Below, one piece after another: positions 10,701 through 21,200 of a stretch of DNA of 64,000 bases; position 1 is the stretch's first letter; every line of letters begins with the position of its first letter. The notes under the pieces were generated by a model that was not told the DNA's origin, did not search any database, and worked only from the letters and a program-made list of their open reading frames with translations. The translations under genes and the position numbers were made by a program. The DNA is from Ixodes scapularis (taxonomy: Eukaryota; Arthropoda; Arachnida; Ixodida; Ixodidae). The stretch covers positions 53,696,121 through 53,760,120 of the forward strand of contig NW_024609880.1 of the NCBI RefSeq assembly GCF_016920785.2, written 5' to 3'.

Positions 10701-13700
10701 TGGGATCAGGCACCGACACGGAAAGGTCCCGGATGTATGCGGCGGCGCTGCGGTCGTTTACGGACTGGAGGATCCGACCGGCTCCGAGCGTTCCGAAGGC
10801 CTTCAGCGAGTAGCTTTGTCTTGCGTTTTGGCCATTTCGCGGTACGGCAGCGCGAAGTGACTCCCATTCTGAACTGATCTTTACCCCGTGTTTGCTGTCG
10901 TTTGTGGCCAATGAAGTGTCATGCCGAATTAGTGTTTAATCGCGCAGCAAATGCAATGAGAGCCGCTTTGGCTGCCCGCTGTATACAGCCTATCCAGAAT
11001 ACGCTTTAGTGGCGCCCTCTCACGCCGTCCACACGGAGTGCGGCAGCCGTGAGCGCTTGCTGAGCTCACTATCCCTCCTCTAGTTCACGGCCGCTCAAGC
11101 AACCAAGGACGTCATGAGGGAGGTTATTTTTTGCTTGTTTTTGTAATTTTAATTTGCCTATAACTTTTAAAATAAGACGAAATTCGAGAAAAGAACAGTT
11201 ACATTAAGTAACTACGGCCAGTGCGCTCAGGTTTGGTGCAAATTAAAAACCAGTAAAAAAGTGCTTGCAGGGCCCCTTTAAGAGGTGGACGATATTGAAA
11301 ATCCCCAAGCCTCTTTGAAAGGTGACAAGCAATTGTTAACAACTAAGTACAGCCCTTCGGAAGGTTGTCAAAGTGCAGATAAGGGTTTGCACTAGATTTG
11401 TCCGACGCACTTCATATGCTGTTTTAGGGGTGACGTTTGAAGAAAACAATAAATGACCTCAATAGGCTTGTAAGCTTTTGCAGCCAAGTACAAGTGATTT
11501 TAGGGTATAAACTACTCGTAACCGGCGTCACCAGCTTACTCCCCCAAAAAAAGTAATGAAGTATTATTTTAGTGCTTTCTCTGATATAGAGGATCGGGGC
11601 ATTACAGCTGGTTGTGATCAGGCCACCATATTCCGTTTTTATCTACAGGGAACATTCTTTTGTGATAACAAGTGAAAGCGTGATTATGTTGAGAAGTGCC
11701 AAAAATGTGAAAGCAAAATACGACCTGACTACACTTCAGCAAGGAATGTCGGCAAAGGCGTGGAATAATATGGGTCAGTAAGGCGTGCGTTCTGGCTTTC
11801 AGTTTATTATACTTTTAAGATATTATTGATAGGGAACATACACGGCATTCCCATGCATCTGTGTTTGTGCAAATTTAAATTGATGCTGTACGAAACTTCA
11901 ATATAGTTTGCATAATAATTATGTTTTTCCTGACTTGTTAGCACAACCAAATGTTTTCGAGTCATTGGTGATTTGCGAACATTGATTAATGGCTGAAATT
12001 AGTGTCGGGCAGACGTGAGAATGGGCTTTGTGCCCAGAAACACACCATCGTCATCAAATTTGGTGTGTTGTGACATTGAAATTGGCTGATGTTTTAAATG
12101 CATAGGGTTCTGATATTCTTTTTGAGTAACAAATAAAAAGAAACAGATAGTTTGTAGGCACAGATTTATGTTTTTCTTTTGCCCAGGTCACTTTTGCAAC
12201 CATTTTTGTTTTATACATGTACTCCTGTTTGTTGGTCCCACTACACGTTTCACATGAAGCATGATTTGTGTGATGGCATTGATGTTTTCACGTCCTTGTT
12301 CATCTCTTATTCTGTTGCGGCGCCGATAAACCACAATAATTTTATTGATCTCAATTGAAATTTTATGTGGTGCGGACCACACAACGACCAAGATTGTTCA
12401 TTAAGACGACGTAACAAAGTTGGCGATTGACAGAATGTGTTAATGATGATTTACGTATGATACAAGCTTCTTTCTGAGCTAATAAAGCCGGCATCTGTCA
12501 AGGTGGGCTGTGCACAATCATTTTAGAGCACAGCTCTTAGGTGCCCGTTTTCGGCTTGAGCATCGTCGCCGTCGGCGTTCTGCGCGATGCATCATGGGAA
12601 ATTTCCCATAAAGCAACGCGCGGGACCCTCGTGACGTCACTCATCACTTGTGACGTCACAAGGGTCCCGCGCGGTGAATTATGGGACATTTCCCATAATT
12701 CACCGCGCGGGGAGGAGGAGGGGAGGAGGCAAGGGGAAGGGAAAGACGAGGGGGAGGGAGGAGGAAGGGGACAGAGGAGGAAGAGGGGCAAGAGGAGAAG
12801 GGAAGAGGGGAGGAGGAGGGATGAAAAGGAGGAGAGGAGGCAGGATGACGAGGTGAGGAGGAGGGAGTAAGTAAAAAGCCCTTCCCTCCGTACCCTTCCA
12901 CCCTCCTCCTCCTCAAGAGCTGCGCTCTAATCCGGCGTTACAGGGAGCTGTAAACGGCTTTCATTTCTTTTACGTGCAGACATGCGCCACGTACGAACTA
13001 GCTAAGGAAAGGCTTTTTCTCTTCTACTGAAATTTCCCCCCTGCGGACTAGACTACACGCCGGACGTGGACTATAGTTGGAGAAATATGGTAGATTTCCG
13101 TGTGTTTCGAACTGCTCGGTGAGGGTCCCATGGTTTATGGGGTGCATTTGCAATACAAGCTGCGATGAGGTGGCAAAAGTGTTGATCGTCTACAAGCGTC
13201 TCTGCCCCTCAGCCCGCATTCCTCCTTGCCATGTGACAACACAATGCATGCACACTTATGACTAATGTACTCCATGTGCTCCATGGTCTGAGTTGCTCCC
13301 TCTCGAGTATGTAGGCTCTCTAATAAAAATGACACCATGCAACATGCTGTGCATTTCACATTTTGGGCTGCACTTTTTGCTATCCAGCCCAGAGTAGCTC
13401 TTTCAACCAGGTCAATGAAGACTATCACTGTCGCTATACTTTGTTTCACCATAGCATTACAAAGGGCGAATGCTACGGCTCCCATGAGCCAGTCAGACTG
13501 TCAATGTGTCGTTGGCACACACTCTTCCTATTGAGAGCGCTTCCATACTTTTCTCCATCCCTCCAAAGTATAATGGGTGTCTAAAAACCTGCACAGCTCT
13601 GTGCTGCAGCAAATCGTTGGTAATAGGCCTTTCCAGAAAGTTTTACAAGACCTCTCGGCTACCCCACATTGCAGCTTCTTTTATTCACGAGTAATCCTTC

Positions 13701-14761
13701 ACGCACTGTACATCAGATTTCCGTAATGCGCCCCAGAAGACGATGGGTGCGCTACATATATACAAAATTTTCTATTGAGAGTGGCCTTACCATCTACAAG
13801 TAAACCTGAGCAACATGTGTAGATTAAATTGTCCAGTGGAAATGCCTGGGCACCTGTCTGATTTGCGCACAAGCGCAGGTACTGTGGTGTTGTACTATAA
13901 GTTAGGTTGACTTGTTCAGGTTAGTTTTGTGTCGGTGCAAGTGATAGATATCACCTAGAGCCACTAAATGAGCTATGCTTAGATAGATTCGGTGTCAGGA
14001 AGCTCATATTTCTTTGTTCTGTCATTTGTGGAGGACGGAAAGGCGTTTCCTGTAATTTCAGATAAAGCTCCTGATAGCAGGCAACCTTTAAGTGTCGTTA
14101 CTCTGAAGCGTAGCTTATTTAGTGGCTATAGTCATATGCTTCTTGCACAAGAGTTGCGGTGACGTTAAAAAGACGCCAAGCTGTGATTGGCTCTGGCTGA
14201 AGGATAGTGGGTAGACATCAAGGAAGCTGCCTTGAGGTCTACCCACTATCCTTCATCACCATATACCAAATTACTTCATATTATTGAAGTTTATGTGACA
14301 CATCCCGATCTTATAGCATTTCCTGAACTCAGTCAAGATCCATCGCATACAAACAAATCCAGATAACGTGCGTTACGCTCTAGATTAGCAACTTACCTGC
14401 GCTCTGGAGTGCTGTCGCAACATCTTTTTCGATGTCCTCGAGCTCTTTGAGCTTCATTTTCAAGGTGGTCATCGAATTCTGCAAATCAAAATATTTGCTT
14501 TCGTAATCTTTTTTTCTTTTTCTTTCTTATACAGCGTATGTAATCTTGGGTTTAACTTCATAGTAAACTTTTAAAATTTAAAGTCTTCATTTACAAATGC
14601 ACACAACAGTTTAACGAAAGCAGGAGACACGAACTGTTGGTAAACATTTCCACGAACGACAAGGTGGTTACGAACGGCCGTTTCCGTATTTATTCGGGGA
14701 CACGATGATTTGAGAAGTGACTCAAGAGCGCATCAGGTGGGAGGCGTAATCAACTTACCAT
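7662..14761 (-). CDS. MED11: Mediator complex subunit 11 with a polyglutamine tail
   Basis: Exons on the minus strand are 14761-14759 (ATG only, followed by GTAAGT), 14478-14397, 9316-9176 and 7906-7662. They sum to 471 nt, that is 156 aa plus stop, with all phases matching. Recognisable blocks are KLKELEDIEKDVATALQSAG, then VCLELSKDKPNAKQVDSNA and LTKHILYLTQV, then QPHEGSSYAAQKVFHMALHR. These follow the order and spacing of human MED11. MED11 sits in the Mediator head module, pairs with MED22, and supports pre-initiation complex assembly with RNA polymerase II and TFIIH. The usual length is about 117 aa; here the C terminus gains roughly 40 Gln broken by Glu and Leu. Translation could alternatively begin at the internal Met of exon 2 (plus-strand 14470-14472), because 'tttgcag' directly precedes that exon and the first exon contributes only the start codon. 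Introns of 5.1 and 1.3 kb are full of repeats. Confidence 0.93.
7684..7800 (-). repeat. CAG/CAA repeat encoding polyGln in MED11
   Basis: A mixed CAG/CAA run (CTG/TTG on the plus strand) lies inside the last MED11 exon. Mixing the two synonymous codons interrupts the DNA repeat while keeping glutamine, which suggests the peptide tract is tolerated or kept. Confidence 0.9.
8382..8535. repeat. Imperfect tandem duplication (~75 bp unit)
   Basis: 'ccctacagatgctgcctaat...tttcagccaaaaataat' is repeated as 'ccccacagatgctgcctgct...tttcagccaaaaataat'. A nearby inverted pair ('tttagcgtgatattt' at about 8535 and 'aatatcacgctaaa' at about 8624) suggests the end of a small foldback element. It lies in a MED11 intron. 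Confidence 0.6.
9925..10143. mobile_element. Foldback element in MED11 intron
   Basis: The left arm ('gtgcaatgcacacgaagg...agccaggcg...gcaagcacta') and right arm ('tagtgcttgcc...agcctggcg...gtgctgcac') are imperfect inverted copies around a purine-rich loop. No coding potential. Confidence 0.55.
10278..11277 (+). mobile_element. TTAA-flanked MITE, family A copy 1
   Basis: 1.0 kb. Ends are AGGGGCCCTGCAA and TTGCAGGGCCCCT, with TTAA on both sides (10274-10277 and 11278-11281). TTAA duplication is shared by piggyBac and Kolobok elements; the AGGGG start fits Kolobok somewhat better. The second copy at 28865-29860 is similar throughout. No transposase is visible. Confidence 0.8.
12523..12930. 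mobile_element. MITE with TTAGAGC ends and internal hairpin
   Basis: Terminal inverted repeats are 'ttagagcacagctctta' and 'aagagctgcgctctaa'. Inside is a strong hairpin (about 12600-12710: 'cgcgcgggaccct', 'gtgacgtcac' and 'cccataattcaccgcg' with their complements), followed by a purine tract rich in 'gaggag'. It lies in the MED11 intron 9317-14396. Confidence 0.7.
13945..14123 (+). repeat. Dispersed repeat, family B copy 1
   Basis: 'ctagagccactaaatgagc..atgcttaga' and 'aatttcagataaagct' occur in the same order at 22648-22978. It is directly followed by a foldback element. Confidence 0.5.
14128..14267 (+). mobile_element. Foldback MITE, family C copy 1 (right arm truncated)
   Basis: The left arm 'tgcttcttgcacaagagttg' and the centre 'gatagtgggtagac...gtctacccactatc' match copies at 18743-18935 and 63545-63728. 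The distal right arm is missing. It lies 130 bp downstream of the MED11 exon 2 donor. Confidence 0.6.
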
Positions 14762-15240
14762 CTTGATCTTGTTTTATTGTCCAAATAATCGAGTTTTCTC
14801 GTGAATACAAATACGCGGGTACTTATTCACACACAAAATGGATGCGGCTTTCAACCGGAAAGGATTGGATTAGGTCGTCTCGTTCTAGTGCTACTAGCAC
14901 AAAGCCGCCCTGAATTTATCTTGACTGCTAGCTTTAAAATTCTTGACTGTCAAAATTGCTTTATTTTAATATATATAATAACTTCTAAGACATTTTATAA
15001 CTTTATAAAAATCAAACCGAGCTGCAAGTAAGCGCAATCTTTATGAAAAACCAAGCAAAAAAGCGCCTTCGCGAACATGACGGCACAAAATCTATTGTCT
15101 TTCACCAACCCTGTGCGCGACAGTGCGGCGGCCATCTTGCTTCATTTTCTATTTTGATTTGCGAGTGGAATTTTCGGACGCACCGGGGGTTGCCTGTAAT
15201 AAACAAATGAACTGTTAAACCCACAAAGCAATGTGCGCCT
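14762..15240. promoter_or_regulatory. Divergent MED11/CUL4 promoter region
   Basis: Only about 480 bp separate the MED11 start (minus) from the CUL4 start (plus), so both 5' UTRs and promoters must lie here. At 15127-15139 the minus strand reads CAAGATGGCCGCC, a good match to the YY1 promoter motif. I see no convincing TATA box. That the promoter is bidirectional is inferred from layout alone. Confidence 0.55.
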
Positions 15241-18200
15241 ATGTCAGCCATAAGCAGTCCCTTGCCCAGTGAGGAAGCTAAAGCGGACGCCGGAGCGGTC
15301 TGCAGGCGTAGGAAAACCTCAGGAAACCAGTCGGTCACTGAGCGTCCACGGAAAAGGCTCTCGGCGATGACCGACACGGGGAACCAGAGGAGGCCCATCT
15401 ACTCGGCCTTAGCGGGCTCCAACGGCGTCCGGAAGGCGTCATCGCCCATGTCCAACAACAAGCCCAACTCTGCCAAAAAGCTGGTCATCAAAAACTTCGG
15501 TAAGCGTGCCTCCAGATGCATCAAGGCGGGCGCCTGGCCTGTCCCCTAGTTCGTTGTGCGTGCAACACCCGCGCAACGTGGGACTTCTCTTGCTTCTCTA
15601 GGGCCTCTTGCGACAATCACGAGTTGCAAAGTTCGTGGCATCTGTTTTTGAACGGTTTAAAGATTGTTTAAGGTAACTTCGACCGCCCGTGCGTGTGCGC
15701 CTGTGTCCAAGCACGGCTGTCTGCTCTGTTGCTCTCGTGGGTTCGGTACTTTTCGTGCTGGTGCTGATAGCGACTGCGCTGATACTTCAAACTTTGCAAC
15801 GCGCTTGATTTCTGGGGCGTCTGCGACATTGTTTTGCGACTCGAACGAAGTACCCAGATCTTCGACGCATACTGCACCGTCTCATCGGAGCACACGAGCT
15901 GAGCGAGGTGCCTTTTCGAGATCAGTTTTGACAACAGAGTAGGAAACCATTATCAGTTGTGAACGCGCTACACTGTGTGCGTATCGGTAATTTTCGTCTA
16001 AACCCCGCTGGCCCTTCAACACGGAGGAAAAACGTCAGATTTAAAGGTTTTTAATCAAGGGAAGTAATAAAGCAGATTCGTGTTGAAAGTGTTAGCTACC
16101 ATCAGTCATGCACGGGTTATGAGCAATATCGACACTGGGAACCGGTTTGCGAAGTCAGTTTTTTTGACTCGTGGCCCTTATCTTCCAGGGGAAGTGTTTC
16201 ACAGACTTTAATCTACGGACAAACTAACCCAAGGCTGGCATGAGTCAAGAAGAGTGGTGTTGAAGTCAGAGGTTTGGTCCACTGTGCATGCTTCTGGAGA
16301 TAGACAGGATAGAAACATAAACAAGGAACAGTCTGTACTTTTCTCCCCCCTAAGCTTTGCAACAGAATTTCCGGGAGCAAGTGCTAACATAAACAATATG
16401 GTAATGTCGAGACAGTCAGCAGATGCCATAGAGGGAAGACAGCCTCTTGAGTGGGAGTCATCTCACCGAAGGGGGTTCTATACTTGGGCTCAACTTTCTG
16501 TGGCAACAACGACAAAGCTGTGGGTGCCCGTGCACTCTCCGCTTGCACATCTTGAGCGCACAGTGAAAGCTGTACATGCACACTTTTCACTTCTAAAATG
16601 CCACAGAAAGTTGTCCGCGAGTATAGGGATTCCACCTCATTTAACCTTAAGCAACTAGCAACTAAGCCCACTTGTATTGAACATCCTTACGAAACCACCC
16701 TTATTCTTTGTGGTAAAGGTACAAGCATATGTTCCGTGAGCAAAACAAGAATTTTGTCTGTTGCAATCAGTGGTCGCAGTTCAGCCTGTCGAGTTAGTTT
16801 CTTTATTGTGTAAACTAACACCGACACATGCCCTAGAACCCTGCTTTATCATACATGGTCAACTCGGCAAATCTTCATATTCAGTTTCTAACAGCTTGAT
16901 TTGACTATCATACATGGTCAACTCGGCAAATCTTCGTATTCAGTTTCTGACAGCTTGATTTGACTGAGTATTTGCGTCTTGGTTGTTAAGCGAAAGCCAG
17001 TGGTTTTTGCCACTGTGAAGCAAAGGCCACTGGAAGATGTTTGTTTTAATGCGAAACCATTAACTGGTCCCATTGAGTGAGCCAACGTCATCAGTTTGAA
17101 GAGCACCAGGCGGCACCTTAAATCCTCTCTCCAGGTGAAGCTTGCTCCCAGCTATGAAATTAACCGCAAAGCTTATTTACGAAAATAAGTTGTCAAGGCT
17201 TTAAAAGGCATGTGACTGTGTGAAGGCTCGTTGCCACCGCTCATGCTGCTTTACCTAAATGTTCCGAATTCTGGTTAGAAAAATGTAAGATTAGGCCACT
17301 TGAAATAGGGACTTTCTAGGTACCATTGTAATCAGTGCTACAGTTGTGTCCTGAGGGCACACCTGAGGCACATTTACATAAAGGATTATTAGCTTTTGGA
17401 GAATGTATTTGTTTTTCTATGATGCCCTTTAAGTTCACAGATATTGATAGAGAAGTAGCAGGCTTGTCATCAGTGCGAATGCTTAAAAACGAATACTCCT
17501 AAACTTATTTTAAAGGGCTGCATCTAAAAGCTATGAAAAGAGATTATGTGGAAATAACCAGTATCCTTTCATGCCTGTGGGCAATAGCGGTTGAAGTGAT
17601 ATTGTTTTAACAGGTCACGGAGGAATTCAATTTAAATCGAGAATTACATTGCTTTATAGTAAGCGTCCAGAGGTTGCCATAATCGTGGCAACAAGCATAT
17701 CATGACCTCAGTGCATCAACAACCGTGGAAAATCGAAAATTACACCTGCCACATTCTCTTTAAAGTCCACATCAGCCATCTTTAAGACATCAAATTGAAC
17801 CTGGGGCACTTCTGTGTTCATGACCAATCTTTTATATAGTTTGAGTTATGCCAGTCCTATAGACGTTTTCCATTTCCCGTCATTCTCTGTCATGTGGGTT
17901 CCGTATCTGGCATGCGGGACAAAAAAATAATAGAACATTTCAACCTGGAATATGCGAGAAAATGTAGGTGAGGCAAAACAAAATGTGTGACAATCACGCA
18001 TTTCTCGTAAACAACTTCCTGCGGCGTGGAGAGATCAAAAAATGTTTTACCGCATACCAGAAGTGACGACATTCAAGATGGCTGTGCCCTTGTGGAAAAG
18101 GTGTATCAGTCAACAAATTTGTAATTGAATCTCTGCGAGGTATGGTGCCATGCATTCACATTCACGATTGGCCATGTAGTTCACATGATCTTAAGTCTCC

Positions 18201-21200
18201 CTGGCATGCGAAAATCATTCCATAATGCCTTGCCTGGCATAATGTTGCAGTATGTCAACTCCTGTGTCCTACCATTTATTTGGTCCCTGGACCCGTCGAA
18301 AAGTGCCGCAAGGTCGTCGATGCTCCACTTCAGTATTTATTTTGCCGTTTCAAGTATACAATGAGCTTTTAGTAGAACATGCTCTGTCATGCTTACACTT
18401 GTCTTTTTTTCTGACTGAACTAAAAAACATGAAATGCTGAGATGGTTAGAACACAAAGTGTATCATCCTGGTTGTACCCCGCTAACATGCTCGTCCCTTT
18501 CACACTTTTTTTGCCTCATATATATTGATTGTGTTACTTTAACCGTTGCTCCTCTCTCCCCCTCTTACCATAATGAGCCCTGTCCTGTTTATTGGAGAAC
18601 ATTTCATTCCTGTTATTCCCTGTTCTTTACATTGATCTATCTACAGTCTAAGTCTTATCTTCTTTTTAAACTTTACCCTTTTGGCTTTCTTTGTGAAGTT
18701 TCAAATTATAAGGAGAGCCGACATGTTTCAAATTATAAGGAGAGCAAGACGTCTGCTTCTTGCGCAGGAGTTGTGGTGATGTCAGAATGACACCAAGCAC
18801 TGATTGGCTTTGATTAAAAAGATAGTGGGTAGACCTCAATGCTAGATGCCTTGAGGTCTATCCACTATTTCGTTTCGATCAGCCAACAAGAGCTCGGTGC
18901 TCTGACATCGTCGTAAGCTCTGTGCCAGAAGCAGACAAACTTGCGCTCTGCATAAGGAGGCTAGCGTGCATTCTGTCGCGGGGTCTGACCCGTGCCCTCC
19001 TGCAGAGAGACCCCAGCTGCCGGACCGCTATGAGGAGGTGGCGTGGGCCAAGCTGCGGGAGGCGGTGGTGGCCATCCAGCAGTCGCAGCGCATCAGCACC
19101 TCTCAGGAAGAGCTGTACCAGGCCGTGGAGAACCTCTGCTCCCACAAGATGGCGCCACAGCTCTACGACAACCTCCGGGACCTGTGCGAGCAGCATGTGC
19201 GCTCCGCCCTCCACACCTTCTTCAAATATCCTTATACGGTGCAGGCTCGGTGCCCCGCTGTGGGGAGAGCCGGGAGCCGTTCCCAGAGTTACGGTGTCTG
19301 GAGCGCTTCTCCGACTAGTGTGTTTACCGCGTTTTCGAAAGTGGCCCCCCAATCTGGCTCGATGATGTCTTAAAAAGTGAGTAATTCTGTACGCATGACG
19401 CAAAACTTTTTGCGTCTTGCCTGGTTTGCAGGGGGAGGGGGGCAAGGATTGGGTAAACATGCCTCGGTGAATCACGCACTAACCTTTAATTTCTTCCAGA
19501 TCTGATTACGCACTTGGTAAAAAATACCCTATATAAACCAGTGTCCGAAATCCTAGCCCCAGCGATAAAAATGGAAAATAATAACCTCAAATGCAAGCAC
19601 TTGTGAAGAGGAGGGCTACTCATAGAGCAAAACTTTTACATTTTACGGCACTCTTGTCATTGGTGTCGTTCTTGTAGCTTTGTGACTATGCATTTCTGAT
19701 GTTCTCGCACTACGATATGTTCGAAGGTTTCTAAAAAAAGAGGCTCACAAAAGGTGCAGCCCCCCTATGTGTCGTGGCTTTGGCATAAACAAACCTGGTG
19801 GCACCCATGGAACTGAGCAGACACTGGTCTATATAATGCTCATAAAATGGATTTTCAAAGCTCTGGCGTGGCTTCGCAGTAATGCGCCCGCTTCTGACGT
19901 GGCAGACTCGGGATCAAATCCTGAGGCTGGCAGGCATTCTTTTTCGACCATTTAATGATATCGACGATTGATGGCCTAAGCTATCGGCAACATGTATTTT
20001 TATCTTTTTTTTACAGCTATTGCCGTGAAATGGTTATGTTTTTGACAAAACTTTGCGAGATTATAAGGAGCCAAAATCCACCACTAAATTGACTATATAA
20101 TGTGAGCTCTCCGTGTCAGGCGTATAGCCACTTCCGCTTGAGGCGCACTATGTCGTGCATACAGCATCACTCTAAAGGCCCGTTCACACTCTTGCGACTG
20201 CTTGCGACCTCTTAAACCTGGGTTCCTTAAAACTTCTTAAACCAGAGAACACACTGGCGCCATCTATTGGGAAGCAGTGTAAACTCGGCGGTCCGGCATA
20301 TTTTTTTTTATTTCTCGCGCAATATCCTTTCTTTTTTGGCTCGAAAAGCTTTTGTCAATGTTATAAACGAGCCTTTCTATGCGTATTACGCACATTTGAC
20401 CTCGGAAATCCCGCAAAACCTTCGCTTTTGTGAAATGCAGTTCTAGGGTCACCGCATAGATGGCGCCACAATGTCAGTGTATTCCCTCATTCTAGAAACA
20501 TTTAAGAAGTTGTAAGAGATCTCGTCTCTCTCAGTCGTACTCGGTCGCAAGAGTGTGAACGGGCCTTAAAGGCCCGTTCACACTCTTGCGACTGCTTGCG
20601 ACCTCTTAAACCTGGGTTCCTTAAAACTTCTTAAACCAGAGAACACACTGGCGCCATCTATTGGGAAGCAGTGTAAACTCGGCGGTCTGGCATATTTTTT
20701 TTTATTTCTCGCGCAATATCCTTTCTTTTTTGGCTCGAAAAACCTTTGTCAATGTTATAAACGAGCCTCTCTATGGGTATTACGCACATTTGACCTCGGA
20801 AATCCCGCAAAACGTTCGCTTTTGTGAAATGCAGTTCTAGGGTCACCGCATAGATGGCGCCACAATGTCAGTATGTTCCCTCATTCTAGAAACATTTAAG
20901 AAGTTGTAAGAGATCTCGTCTCTCTCAGTCGTACTCGGTCGCAAGAGTGTGAACGGGCCTTAAAAATCTAATGTCGCCGCCATTTTTGGTGTATGTTGCT
21001 CTGCAGCTGGACAGTTGAGGAAACCAAAGCAGACGCAAAATCGGATCCTGCGACGACGGTGACCCTCGCGTCTGCTCACCTTTTTGGCCCGAGTTTCTGT
21101 GACCAACCGCCGGGATCGCGACACCGACAGCATTTCACCCCGGCTCCTATGAGACAATTCGCTACCACTTCGGGACCACTTTTGACGCATGTGCGGGATA

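Noticed and set aside
18966..19373. CUL4 exon 2 extending to the stop at 19373 (truncated cullin)
   Set aside because: Similarity to cullin-4 stops exactly at the AT-AC donor, and the next exon resumes it in phase.
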